Below are positions 16,178 through 24,701 of a stretch of 26,260 nucleotides of DNA, piece by piece. Location of the stretch: assembly GCA_001313085.1 (NCBI GenBank), contig BBFE01000052.1:1-26260 (forward strand), in the 5' to 3' direction. The first letter of the stretch is position 1, and the number at the start of each line of letters is the position of its first letter. The position numbers and the translations under genes are program-made. Under the pieces are notes generated by a model, which was given only the letters and a program-made list of their open reading frames with translations, made no database searches and was not told the DNA's origin. This stretch comes from Paenibacillus sp. JCM 18996. Lineage in GTDB: Bacteria; Bacillota; Bacilli; Paenibacillales; NBRC-103111.

Positions 16178-16735
16178 TTACGCGCGGGAAATGTATTTGC
16201 CTTCGCGCGTGTCGACGAGCAGCACGTCTCCTTCTTCGATAAACAGCGGAACCTGAACGTTTAATCCGGTCTCCACCTTCGCGTTCTTCGTTGCGCCTGT
16301 GGCGGTATTGCCCTTGATGCCGGGCTCGGTTTCAACCACCTTCAAGGCGATACTGTTCGGAAGGTTGATCCCCAGGATCTCTCCTTGATAGCTCATGATG
16401 TTGATCATCATGTTCTCTTTGAGGAAGTTGAGCTCCCATTCCAGTTGTGCACGGGTCAGTGAAATCTGGTCGTAAGTTTCGGTGTCCATAAAAGTATATT
16501 CTTCGCCGCTGTTATACAGATACTGCATCTCGCGGTTCTCGATATGGGCTCGTCCCACGCCTTCGCCTGCGCGGAAGGTGCGCTCAACCGTGTTGCCGTT
16601 GCGCAGATTTTTCAGCTTGGAGCGGACGAAAGCCGCGCCTTTGCCCGGTTTTACGTGTTGAAAATCGATGACGGTGAACAAATCACCTTCAACTTCAATG
16701 GTCAAGCCTGTTTTAAAATCGTTAACTGAGATCAC
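16178..16735 (-). CDS. efp: Elongation factor P
   Basis: EF-P binds stalled ribosomes and relieves arrest at polyproline stretches. The intact 185-residue frame starts at GTG 16735 ([20 protein letters not shown]), with GGAGGG eight bases upstream. The N-terminal KOW-like domain holds [20 protein letters not shown], where Lys32 in PGKGA is the position modified in many bacteria. The two OB domains follow ([40 protein letters not shown]), ending [20 protein letters not shown]. The Xaa-Pro peptidase gene lies upstream in the same direction, as in B. subtilis (yqhT-efp). Confidence 0.97.
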   Translation of the reverse strand: MISVNDFKTGLTIEVEGDLFTVIDFQHVKPGKGAAFVRSKLKNLRNGNTVERTFRAGEGVGRAHIENREMQYLYNSGEEYTFMDTETYDQISLTRAQLEWELNFLKENMMINIMSYQGEILGINLPNSIALKVVETEPGIKGNTATGATKNAKVETGLNVQVPLFIEEGDVLLVDTREGKYISRA

Positions 16736-16861
16736 TTATTAATCCCTCCTGAATAAAATGACACTGAAAATTACCCCACAAAGTGACGTATGCCTTCGAA
16801 GCTGATTCCGATTACTTTGCGGGGAGCCCCAATAATAAGGCTTAAGAAGCATGGACCTTTT

Positions 16862-17935
16862 TTAATCTATAATAACCAATTCTTTGGTAGAATGGGTCAA
16901 TATCTTGATACCCGACTCCGTGATCACTACGTCGTCTTCGATGCGGACGCCGCCGAAGCCCGGCAAATAAATGCCCGGTTCCACGGTGACCACCATGCCC
17001 GGCTCCAGCACCGTATCCCCCTGCAGTGAAAGACGAGGTGCCTCATGGACTTCCATGCCAAGGCCGTGACCCGTTCCATGCCCGAAATATTCGCCATATC
17101 CCTTGCTTGCAATGACATCCCTCGCAAGAGCGTCGCCTTCTTTGCCGGTGATGCCGGGCTTCAGGCCGTTCAGGCAGCCGAGCTGGGCTTCGAGCACAAT
17201 GCCGTAAATTTCCTTGTGCTTGTCTGTCGGCTTGCCGAGCACAACGGTTCTTGTAATGTCGGAGCAGTAGCCTTTGTAGTACGCGCCGAAATCCATTTTG
17301 ACAAACTCATCGTTCCTTAACATGCGTTCGCTTGCTTTGCCGTGGGGCAGTGCGGATCGTTCGCCCGACGCTACAATCGTCTCGAAGGAAGTGGAAGTTC
17401 CTCCATTGCGGCGGATAAACATTTCAATCTCCAGCGCCACTTCAAGCTCCGTAAGTCCGGGCCTAAGAACGCTAAGAATATGTGAGAAGGTGGCGTCCGC
17501 AAGATCGGAGGCTTCCTGCAAAATCCGCAGCTCCGCGTCGTCCTTGACAAGCCGGATTTTCTCAACTGCATCGGAAGTCGGCACTAGCTCAATGCCTGCC
17601 AAATCCGCCGAATAGCGGGTATAGGCTCCATAAGAAAGGTCATTCTGTTCAAATCCGAGCCGCTTGATACCGCTCTTCTCAAGCAGTTCTTTTACCGAAA
17701 GCATGACATTGGGCTTATGCTCCACCACTTCAAAATCCTTTGCTTGTTCGGGAGCCTGAGTCATATAGCGGAAATCCGTCAGCAGGTAAGCCTTATCTTG
17801 CGTGGCGAGGACGTACCCGGAGGATCCGGTGAATCCGGAGATGTACTGGCGGTTGAATCCGCTGGTGATGAGCATCGCTTCCAACTGCATTGCCTTCAAA
17901 GCCGCCCTTAATTTGTCGATCCGGCGCCCGTTCAT
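16862..17935 (-). CDS. Xaa-Pro peptidase, M24B family (YqhT-like)
   Basis: M24B aminopeptidases P remove an N-terminal residue before proline in the cytosol, using two divalent metal ions. The intact 357-residue frame from ATG 17935 has an N-terminal creatinase-like domain ([20 protein letters not shown]) and a pita-bread catalytic domain. Metal-ligand motifs are [20 protein letters not shown] (two Asp), [20 protein letters not shown] (His), [20 protein letters not shown] (both Glu). Its ATG overlaps the corrected aroQ stop as ATGA, so the two are likely translationally coupled. No A/T run of six or more occurs in the gene, and it has no frameshift. Confidence 0.95.
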   Translation of the reverse strand: MNGRRIDKLRAALKAMQLEAMLITSGFNRQYISGFTGSSGYVLATQDKAYLLTDFRYMTQAPEQAKDFEVVEHKPNVMLSVKELLEKSGIKRLGFEQNDLSYGAYTRYSADLAGIELVPTSDAVEKIRLVKDDAELRILQEASDLADATFSHILSVLRPGLTELEVALEIEMFIRRNGGTSTSFETIVASGERSALPHGKASERMLRNDEFVKMDFGAYYKGYCSDITRTVVLGKPTDKHKEIYGIVLEAQLGCLNGLKPGITGKEGDALARDVIASKGYGEYFGHGTGHGLGMEVHEAPRLSLQGDTVLEPGMVVTVEPGIYLPGFGGVRIEDDVVITESGIKILTHSTKELVIID

Positions 17936-18383
17936 TCCGCTTCACCTGCCTTGTTAATATGCTCGTACAGGCAAGAAGTCCCAGCTCATAGCTGTAAGCT
18001 CCGAAGCCGCTGATCTGTCCAACCGCGACCGGCGCAGTTACGGATAGATGGCGGAACTCTTCCCGCTTGTGGATGTTGGACATATGTACTTCAACGACGG
18101 GCAGGCCCACTGCGCTTATCGCATCCCGGATCGCGTAGCTGTAATGGGTAAAAGCGCCCGGATTGATCAGGATGCCTTCCTTCGTTCCGTAAGCTGCCTG
18201 AATCGAGTCAATTATATCACCTTCGTGGTTCGATTGCACAAATTCCAGCTGCAGCTGCAGGGAATCCGCGAATGCCCTGAGCTTGCGCTCAATAGCCGAC
18301 AGGGACAAGGTCCCGTAAACTCCAGGTTCGCGGATGCCGAGCATATTCAAATTCGGTCCGTTCACGACCAGCACGTTTTTCAT
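17932..18383 (-). CDS. aroQ: Type II 3-dehydroquinate dehydratase AroQ (frameshifted near the C-terminus)
   Basis: AroQ converts 3-dehydroquinate to 3-dehydroshikimate in the shikimate pathway. The ATG at 18383 follows GCGGAGG. Signatures are [19 protein letters not shown] (catalytic Tyr in the VYG region), [54 protein letters not shown] (catalytic His) and [18 protein letters not shown]. One C seems lost near 17970. Restoring it gives [14 protein letters not shown] and a stop at 17932, for 150 residues; as given the frame runs far into the peptidase gene. Corresponds to yqhS of B. subtilis. Confidence 0.95.
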
Positions 18384-18449
18384 CGAAAGCCTCCGCTTTA
18401 TAGAGGATATTGGCGGATGCACAGCCCTTGAGGCGCGCGTTTGCCCTAG

Positions 18450-19028
18450 TTATTTTACCATATTTTTTTTCAGCTCCTTGAGAAACTTTTTTTTTGGCAT
18501 GGAGCTCTCTTTTGTCGGCTCATAGGCCTGTTGGTCCGTATATTCAAAGGAAATCGAAAACCCTATAAACAGCCCCCACAGCAGAAACAGGCAGCAATCG
18601 CTGATCAGAGTGTTCAAGTCCATCCGCTCGACCGGATAGTTCGTTCTGGCCAGGGGCCTCACCACCAGGTAAAGCAGCACCCACCACGCCGCGCCGTATA
18701 ACAAGCCGTAGTAAGGGCTTTTCGCTTTGCGTAACAGGAGCGCGTACAGCGCACTGGCCAGCAGGGATAATACTATAAAAACCCCCCAGCCCAGGAAAAA
18801 ACCCCGGCAAGTTTTTTTGTGAAAAGTGAGTCCCAGAAAAGAAGCGACAAGAAACCCCGGCGGTATCTTCGTGAACTGAAAATAATATTCCAGCAGCTTA
18901 ATGCCCCCCCCGAGGAGCCCGCCGAAGAAACCCACTTCAATAATAACCCGCCAGCTCATGAAGACGCTTCGTATTTTCTTTCCGGGCTTCTTGCCCTGCG
19001 CACGATTATTTCTAGTCTGCTGGTTCAT
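18450..19028 (-). CDS. yqhR: YqhR-like conserved membrane protein (compensating insertions)
   Basis: YqhR is an uncharacterised polytopic membrane protein. Position between yqhQ and aroQ matches B. subtilis. The ATG at 19028 (MNQQTRNNRAQGKK) has GGAAGG about eight bases upstream. It has a basic N-terminus and then about five helices: VIIEVGFFGGLLGGGIKLLE, FLVASFLGLTF, GVFIVLSLLASALYALLL, LLYGAAWWVLLYLVV, DCCLFLLWGLFIGFSISF. T7 at 18812-18818 (true 5) and A6 at 18796-18801 (true 5) together insert three bases, so the ORF looks intact but should read HKNLPGFFLGWG there. Runs of T9 and T8 at 18487 and 18463 make the last 15 residues uncertain. Confidence 0.82.
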   Translation of the reverse strand: MNQQTRNNRAQGKKPGKKIRSVFMSWRVIIEVGFFGGLLGGGIKLLEYYFQFTKIPPGFLVASFLGLTFHKKTCRGFFLGWGVFIVLSLLASALYALLLRKAKSPYYGLLYGAAWWVLLYLVVRPLARTNYPVERMDLNTLISDCCLFLLWGLFIGFSISFEYTDQQAYEPTKESSMPKKKFLKELKKNMVK

Positions 19029-19175
19029 TCCTTGTACCTTCCATCTTTCCGTTTTTTTCGGCATCGCGCCGTTTATGCATGGTTATTATGCACAATTACG
19101 GGCAATGTAAAACAAGTAGCTATCAGAGCCGGAATTCGTTACAATAGAAGAAGGCTTAATTTTTTTGTTTACTTC
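19029..19175. other. Divergent intergenic region yqhR / yqhQ
   Basis: About 147 bases should hold both promoters. I see only weak candidates: on the plus strand TTACAAT near 19139 without a good -35, and on the minus strand TTGTTT and CATAAT separated by 19 bases. No RNA gene or repeat is evident. Confidence 0.35.
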
Positions 19176-20121
19176 ATGGTGAAGGTGGAATGGGGTTTGT
19201 CACAGACAGCTATTTACGGAGGGCAGGCGGTAATTGAAGGGTCATGTTTGCAGGCCGGACGCATCATGTTACCGCTGTGCGCCGAAAAAAAATAACGGTA
19301 TCGATTACTTCGAGGTACCGAAAAAAAAGAAATCGAATGGCTCCGGCCGTTCAAAAGAATCCCTTTCGTCAGAGGCATTGTCGGAATTATAGAAGCCAGT
19401 GCGCACGGGGCCAAGCATTTGAATTTTTCCGCAGAAAAATCGCCGAAGAAGACTCCGAGTTCAGGGAAGAGAAGCCGTCTGTCATGGGCAAGCTGTCCCT
19501 AGTCCTGGGTGTGGCGTTCGTGGGAGTGCTGTCCTTTTTTGTTCGGCAAATTCGTATTTACCCTGGTGCCCACGGCCATTGAGCAGTTCCTGTTCGCCAA
19601 TTTGTTCCAAAACCAGATCGTCCATAATTTGATCGAAGGCGTTATCAAGATCGTTCTGCTTGTAGCTATCTGTACGCTATTTCATTGACACCGACCGTCA
19701 AAAGGCTGTTCCAGTACCACGGCGCCGAGCATAAAGTGATTTCCGCATACGAAGCCGGGGTCGAACTCACGGTGGGGAACGTGCAAAAAATTCAGCACGC
19801 TGCATTACCGCTGCGGGAGCTCTTTTATTGTTTTTTACCGTCATTATCGGGGCCCTGATCTACTCGTTCTTCCATTATGACAGCTTTGTCGAAAGAATCG
19901 TACAGAGAATCGTTCTTCTTCCGGTGGTGATCGGCGTATCTTATGAAGTGCTGCGCTTTACGAATTCGCTGAGGGACATTCCTGTGCTCAAATATTTAGG
20001 CTATCCGGGGCTGTGGCTGCAAAAGCTGACGACGAAAGAACCCGAAGATTCCCAGGTGGAAGTGTCGATCGCTTCTTTTAACCGTGTGAGAGAGTTGGAC
20101 AGACGAACAGTGGAGGGATAG
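19176..20121 (+). CDS. yqhQ: YqhQ-like DUF1385 membrane protein (many indels as given)
   Basis: DUF1385 proteins are membrane proteins with a possible metal-binding core; function is unproven. The ATG at 19176 gives MVKVEWGLSQTAIYGGQAVI, without a good ribosome binding site. After repair it reads EGVMFAGRTHHVTAVRRKNN, YFEVPKKEIEWLRPFKRIPF, VRGIVGIIEASAHGAKHLNF, TLVPTAIEQFLFANLFQNQI, LFQYHGAEHKVISAYEAG (conserved HGAEHK) and HYRCGSSFIVFTVIIGALIY. Corrections: G lost near 19240, A8 at 19285 (6), A8 at 19321 (6), one base lost near 19436, T6 at 19535 (5), C lost near 19665, A6 at 19785 (5), T6 at 19831 (5). These give 314 codons. Confidence 0.9.
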
Positions 20122-20125
20122 AGTA

Positions 20126-20406
20126 ATGAAACGTTCCTACTTGACCTACATTATAGGCGTGTTTTTTTGCTCATAGGGATTGTGACCCAGATCAACAGCT
20201 TTATCGGCACGCTGATCATTCCGGCTATTGTTTTCGGCGTTATCTATCTGCTCTACAAATTTCCGCCCGACAGGTGGTTTAGAAGAAAAAAAACGTCGTC
20301 TTACTCCCGCAGCAGGTCGGCCAAACCCAAGCGCCGGAAGCATTCCTTTCGTGTGATCGAAGGCAGCAAGCCCGATGATGAAGATAACATCCCGAAATAC
20401 CACTAA
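20126..20406 (+). CDS. yqhP: YqhP / SA1362-like small membrane protein (frameshifted as given)
   Basis: The gene follows yqhQ after four bases, where B. subtilis has yqhP (SA1362 family, unknown function). The ATG at 20126 follows GGAGGGATAGAGTA. The protein has two N-terminal helices (YLTYIIGVFLLIGIVTQI and GTLIIPAIVFGVIYLLY) and a strongly basic tail (FRRKKTSSYSRSRSAKPKRR). T7 at 20162-20168 should be five. A8 at 20286-20293 is in frame but might be five as well. Length about 92 residues. Assignment rests mainly on position and layout. Confidence 0.7.
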
Positions 20407-20420
20407 TGGTTGTTCTTGTT

Positions 20421-21401
20421 TCACTTCTTTTTTCTTTCGCCGCAGGACATATTCGAAATAATAATTCTCATACTGCTCCATACTCCACTTGTCAAAAAAA
20501 ACGAGGAAGCCGCCGACCTGCCGGAGTTAAAAAAAGCTTGCTCCCCGATTTCAGATCAATATGGAAATCGGTAGCCTGGACGCCCAAGGTCGGTATCTTG
20601 ATCGTACGGAAATCGTTATTCTGCGAAATATACCGTTCATCGTGGGCGTCCATCATCGTGGCAAACAAGGCGGTGAGCATCGTGAGCGGGCCCCGGATAT
20701 TCCGGGGCTTTTTTGTGCTGCCGGCCGACTAGCTGAAATCCAATCGTCGGAATGGACTGCCCTTGCTGTATTTCGGGTTTGTCGAAAATCCACAGCGGGA
20801 AGTTGCTCAGCAGCCCCCCGTCCACAATATAAATGAATTGGCTGAAGAAATCGTCGTCTTTGCTTCGCATCGTTACCGGTTTGCGGATCACGACCGGATC
20901 GAAGAAATAAGGGATGCTGGTGCTCATCCGCACCGCCTTGGCCACCGGAAACTTGGCGGGATTTATTCCGTACTGCTCTATATCGTCCGGCAGCACCAGA
21001 AGCTTGCCCTGGGAAATGTCGGATGCGATAATTCTTAAAGAATTCGGTTTGAGGTCCCCGAACGTGCGGATTCCTTTGGCAGCAAGCTTCTGCGATACCC
21101 ACTGTTCAAGCGCCTCGCCCGAATAGAGCCCTTTCTTAATGAGCAGCCTGGCCGCCGGTCCGAACAGCTTGGCGTTAAAGATCGGAGACCTGACCAGGAA
21201 ATGGCTGAACGGAGTTTGCTGGATCATTTTCTCCATCGCGTCCGCCTTGTATCCCGCTGCCAGGAAGGAAGCTACAATCGCTCCGGAGGAGGTGCCGGCC
21301 ACCTGATGGAATTGAATTCCCCGCCTCTCCGCTTCATGGACCGCGCCGACCAGCCCGATCGCACGGACCCCGCCCCCCTCGAACACCGCATTGACTTTCA
21401 T
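20421..21401 (-). CDS. yqhO: Patatin-like phospholipase family protein (YqhO-like; frameshifted as given)
   Basis: Patatin-like proteins are Ser-Asp dyad lipid acyl hydrolases. The ATG at 21401 follows GAGAGGG. Motifs are the oxyanion loop FEGGGVRAIGLVGA, the nucleophile elbow GTSSGAI (GxSxG), and the Asp motif VDGGLLSNFPLWIFD. As given the frame breaks after GRQHKK. With T6 at 20710-20715 (5), A7 at 20529-20535 (5), A8 at 20494-20501 (6) and T6 at 20428-20433 (5) the protein continues IRGPLTMLTALFATMMDAHD, then LFNSGRSAASSFFDKWSMEQ, and ends VLRRKKK at 20421, 325 codons. It converges with yqhP, 14 bases apart. The native substrate is unknown. Confidence 0.9.
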
Positions 21402-21473
21402 AGAACCCTCTCCCCTGTAATCCTTCTAGTGAGTATCTATGCGGGCGAGGGTTGTTTCTATGTTAGACGCATG

Positions 21474-21504
21474 AAAAAAAAGCACCTGTCGGTTGGAGAG
21501 GTGC
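21474..21504 (-). terminator. Rho-independent terminator after mntR
   Basis: Minus strand GCACCT, an 11-base loop and AGGTGC form a six-pair stem followed by eight T. It ends the znuACB-ccdA-mntR gene group. Confidence 0.7.
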
Positions 21505-21523
21505 CGATGTACTAGTAGCAAGG

Positions 21524-21949
21524 CTATGAATCTGATTCCAGTTCGCTCTTGATCAGCATCAGCTCGGTAGACGCTCCGGATCTCTGCGAAAGTACTCCAG
21601 CAGCGTTTCAATGCAAGTAATGGAATCCCAGCTGAGATGATGTTCAATTCCTTCCACATCTTTATAAATATTATCCTGTTGGACACCGATCACGTTCAAG
21701 AATTGCTCTAGCAGCTGATGGCGGTCAACGAGCCTTTTTTCCCATCTTTTTTACCTTTGGAAGTAAGCACCAAGCCACGATACTTCTCATACACCAGATA
21801 ATTGTCTTTGTCGAGCTTCTGGATCATCTTGGTCACGGAGGAAGGATGAACTTCCAGCCCTTCCGCAATATCAGACACGCGGGCGTAGCTTTGTCCTCGA
21901 TGAGTTTGTAAATACGTTCCAAATAATCTTCCATACTGGGTGTTGCCAT
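21524..21949 (-). CDS. mntR: Manganese-responsive regulator MntR, DtxR family (frameshifted as given)
   Basis: MntR is a dimeric repressor that binds DNA when loaded with Mn(II) and controls manganese uptake. The ATG at 21949 follows GGGGGAAAGA. Ligand positions match B. subtilis MntR: Asp8 and Glu11 in [20 protein letters not shown], His in [11 protein letters not shown], and the Glu, Glu, His set in [14 protein letters not shown]. The winged helix is [22 protein letters not shown] is missing near 21887, T6 at 21747-21752 and 21735-21740 should be five, and one base seems missing near 21570. The repaired end is [14 protein letters not shown], 141 residues; without the last repair it would end at 21559. 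Confidence 0.93.
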
Positions 21950-22232
21950 TTCTTTCCCCCCTGTTGCAGCCGGGACAACAAAGCTGTGCAAGCTATCAAC
22001 ACTCTTTACATACAGTAAGTATGATACTCCCTGCAGAATAATAAAGCAAGCCGCGATCACGACGGGCATGAGCTCTTTCTGACTGCTCCGCAGGGACGAA
22101 CGGTATATGTTTCGGTTGTGCTTACAACCCAATTGCACCACGGGGGAAGGCGGCATCTGCTCGGTTGTGCACAGGTTTGAAACGGGAGAGACGGACCTGC
22201 AGAAGTACGTGGAGTGTCAATTGCTTTCTACT
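21950..22232. other. Intergenic region ccdA / mntR, unassigned
   Basis: The 283 bases hold no gene I can support. The mntR frame stays open upstream through a hydrophobic stretch (MPVVIAACFIILQGVSYLLY) with no stop before mntR, so it is either a small membrane protein whose end was lost at the G6 run (21956-21961 region) or chance. CATACTTACTGTATG on the minus strand (22011-22025) is a 5-5-5 inverted repeat that might be an operator. No clear -10/-35 pair. Confidence 0.3.
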
Positions 22233-22950
22233 TTAAAACTTCAGCCATCCGGGAGTTCTCCCCTGCAGCCAGATGGTGATCTGTGTCATTTGGTCGGTGT
22301 ACAGCAGCACGGCCATGACGAGCATGAGGCCCCCGCCTATTTTCATAATCGTGTTGGAATAGTTCAAAATCCACTTGGTGGAACCGATAAAAAAAGGCCA
22401 GGATGAAAAAAAAGGAACCGCGAAGCCAAGGGAATAAGCTGTCATGAGCGGCAGCCATGCTCCGGACTCCGTCGCCGATAAAGTGATGATCGCCCCAAGA
22501 ATGGGCCCGACACAAGGGGACCATCCGGCGGCAAAGCCCATTCCTACCAGCACTGAACCCGCATACCCCGCAGGCCTTGATTTCCATTGGAATTTGACGT
22601 CCCTCATTAACCATTGAGGTTGAAAAAAAATGCCCAGCAAGAACAATCCCATCACAAAAAATAAGCAGCGCAGCGAGCTGTCTGAGAAGCACCCTGTTCT
22701 TGATGAACAGATCCGCCACCAGTCCTGCGCTGAGCCCCAGGGAATAAAAGATGATCGAGAAACCTGCGATAAAGCAAAGCGTATGCAGAACCGTCTTCCG
22801 CCTGATTTCCCCGCTTGATTCCGTTTTAAGCCGATTCACCGAAACACCCGTAATGTAAGAAAGATAAGACGGATACAACGGCAGGCAGCACGGAGATACG
22901 AACGAAGCGGCGCCGGCAAACAAAGCTATTCCAACAGTGAGATGCTGCAT
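22233..22950 (-). CDS. ccdA: Cytochrome c biogenesis protein CcdA (frameshifted as given)
   Basis: CcdA moves reducing equivalents across the membrane from thioredoxin to extracytoplasmic thiol partners, for cytochrome c maturation or spore-coat/cortex redox roles. The ATG at 22950 follows AAAGGAG. Redox cysteine motifs are FVSPCCLPLYPSYLSYITG in the first half and GFAAGWSPCVGPILGAIITL in the second. Six helices are visible; C-terminus WLQGRTPGWLKF. Corrections: A6 at 22656-22661 (5), A8 at 22406-22413 (6), A7 at 22389-22395 (6); A8 at 22623-22630 is in frame but may be five. Length about 237 residues. It starts 19 bases after znuB. Confidence 0.93.
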
Positions 22951-22969
22951 CAATTTCTCCTTTCCCCGC

Positions 22970-23786
22970 TCACACCCTGATTCGCCGTTTGACGATCAAA
23001 ACTCCGATCAGCAGCGCGATAAGGAACAGCACAATCGTCGCCCCCGGAGCCAAGTTCCAAATTCCGGCGGCAACCAGACCGAGCACGACAGAAATCTCCG
23101 AGAAAAGAATGGCGAGAAATACCGAATGCTTGAAGCTTTTGGACAGAATAAGCGAGCAGGCTACTGGTATCGTCAGCAGGGAAGATACGAGCAGGGCTCC
23201 TACAATCTTGATGGAAACGGAAATCACGAGCGCCGTCAGCATGGTGATCGCGATATTGTAGAATTTGATCGGAAGGCCGCTGACCGCCGCCGCTTCTTCA
23301 TCGAAGAACATGAGGAACATCTCCTTAAAATGTACCCCGATGACTGCCGCCACCAGCACCGTCACCCCAAAAAAACAACCCATAAATCCAAGGCATCCAG
23401 CGTATAAATACTGCCGAAAAAAGTAGCTCATCACATTCATGTTAAAGCCTTTGCCCAATGTAAAAAAGCAGCGTAGCGAACGCGATGCCGCCCGACATCA
23501 GGATGGCGATCGACAGCTCTGCATAGGTCTTGTAAGCTTTTCTCAACCTCTCGATACCAAAGGAGGCAAGCAGCGCAAATACCAAACCGACGGCTACCGG
23601 GTAGACGTTGATAAGAAAGCCCAGGCAACGCCGGCGATAGAGACGTGGGCCAAAGTATCCCCGATCATCGACAGCTGCGCAGGACAAGAAAAAAACACCC
23701 ATCAAGGGGCGGTGAGACCTATCAGGATGCCCCCGAGAAGCGCCCTCTGAAAAAAAATATTCATTGAAAATATCTAACGATTCCAC
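22970..23786 (-). CDS. znuB: Zinc/manganese ABC transporter permease ZnuB (many indels as given)
   Basis: ZnuB is the membrane permease of the ZnuABC importer (family ABC-3). The GTG at 23786 (MESLDIFNEYFFQRALLGGI) follows AGAGGAG. Repaired sequence includes VLRRLSMIGDTLAHVSIAGV, the family signature, then AYKTYAELSIAILMSGGIAF, FKEMFLMFFDEEAAAVSGLP and SIKIVGALLVSSLLTIPVAC. Corrections: A8 at 23750 (7), one C lost near 23706, A7 at 23689 (5), one G lost near 23676 and another near 23627, A6 at 23462 (5), A6 at 23417 (5), A7 at 23369 (5). Corrected length 270 residues, about eight or nine helices. znuC ends 12 bases upstream. Confidence 0.93.
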
Positions 23787-23798
23787 AAGATTCTCCTC

Positions 23799-24592
23799 TT
23801 ACACTCCGATCGTGGACCGAAGCTCTTTTAGCGTGTGTGTTAAATTGGTTTCACCGCAATCCTCCGGATCATGGGTGTGCTTGACATAAAACTTCAGCTT
23901 GCCCGACTCCTGCACGGGACTTTCGCCCAAATAGCTGCGGATCATTTCCATATCGTGCGAAACCATAATGAAAGTAATCGGATGGCGCAGGTGCATATGA
24001 CGGATCATATGGAAGAAGCCGGCCTGCGTCTCCGCGTCGATCCCTACAGTCGGCTCATCCAGGATCAGGAGCTGGGGATTGTTTACAAGCGCCCTGGCCA
24101 GAAAAAAACCCGCTGCTGCTGTCCGCCCGAGAGCTGTCCGATTCTGCGGTTCGCCAAATCCTCGATTTTCATCACATGAAGCGCGTCTATGACCCGTTCG
24201 AGGTCATCCTTGGTGAGGCGCCGGTACAGCTTTTGCCTGCCGTATAAGCCGGATTGGATGACCTCTTTGACGGTGGCGGGAAAGAGCGGATTAAACGAGT
24301 TTTTTCTGCGGGACATACCCTATCCGCCCCCACTCGCCGAACTGCTCGATCGGCTGGCCGAACAGCTTTACCATGCCCTTCTCGGGCTTGTGCAGCCCGA
24401 CCAGCATTTTGAGCAGCGTGGTTTTCCCCGCGCCATTGGAACCAATGAGCCCTACGAAATCCCGCTCCAGAACAGTGAAATTTAAATTCTCGATGACCTT
24501 TTTTTATTTTCATAGCAAAAAGAAACGCCTTCCAGCGAAACGATGCTTTGGTGGCAATAATCCTTGCCCACTGACAGATTCTCAGCTGACAT
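23799..24592 (-). CDS. znuC: Zinc/manganese ABC transporter ATP-binding protein ZnuC (frameshifted as given)
   Basis: ZnuC hydrolyses ATP to power metal import through ZnuB. The ATG at 24592 follows AAGGAGGGAGCTC. Motifs are Walker A GLIGSNGAGKTTLLKMLVGL, Q-loop GYVPQKNSFNPLFPATVKEV, signature IGQLSGGQQQRVFLARAL, Walker B LLILDEPTVGIDAE and the switch His in FIMVSHDMEMI. The tail has HTHDPEDCGE, possibly metal-binding. T7 at 24499-24505 (5), T6 at 24300-24305 (5) and A7 at 24102-24108 (5) are over-long. Corrected length 262 residues. It lies between znuA and znuB in one operon. Confidence 0.94.
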
Positions 24593-24651
24593 GAGCTCCC
24601 TCCTTACTGTCTGTGAATATGACCGTCGACGATTAAACAGCCCCTGAATAA

Positions 24652-24683
24652 GTTAAGATGCTTCCAGGAGGAAACATCTTAAC
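24652..24683 (-). promoter_or_regulatory. Intercistronic stem-loop between znuA and znuC
   Basis: GTTAAGATG and CATCTTAAC are perfect nine-base inverted arms separated by 14 bases. No T tract follows. Such hairpins after a binding-protein gene often stabilise the upstream mRNA and set a higher level of the binding protein than of the transporter; that role is inferred. Confidence 0.55.
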
Positions 24684-24701
24684 ACCGGTGCCTATATACA
24701 A

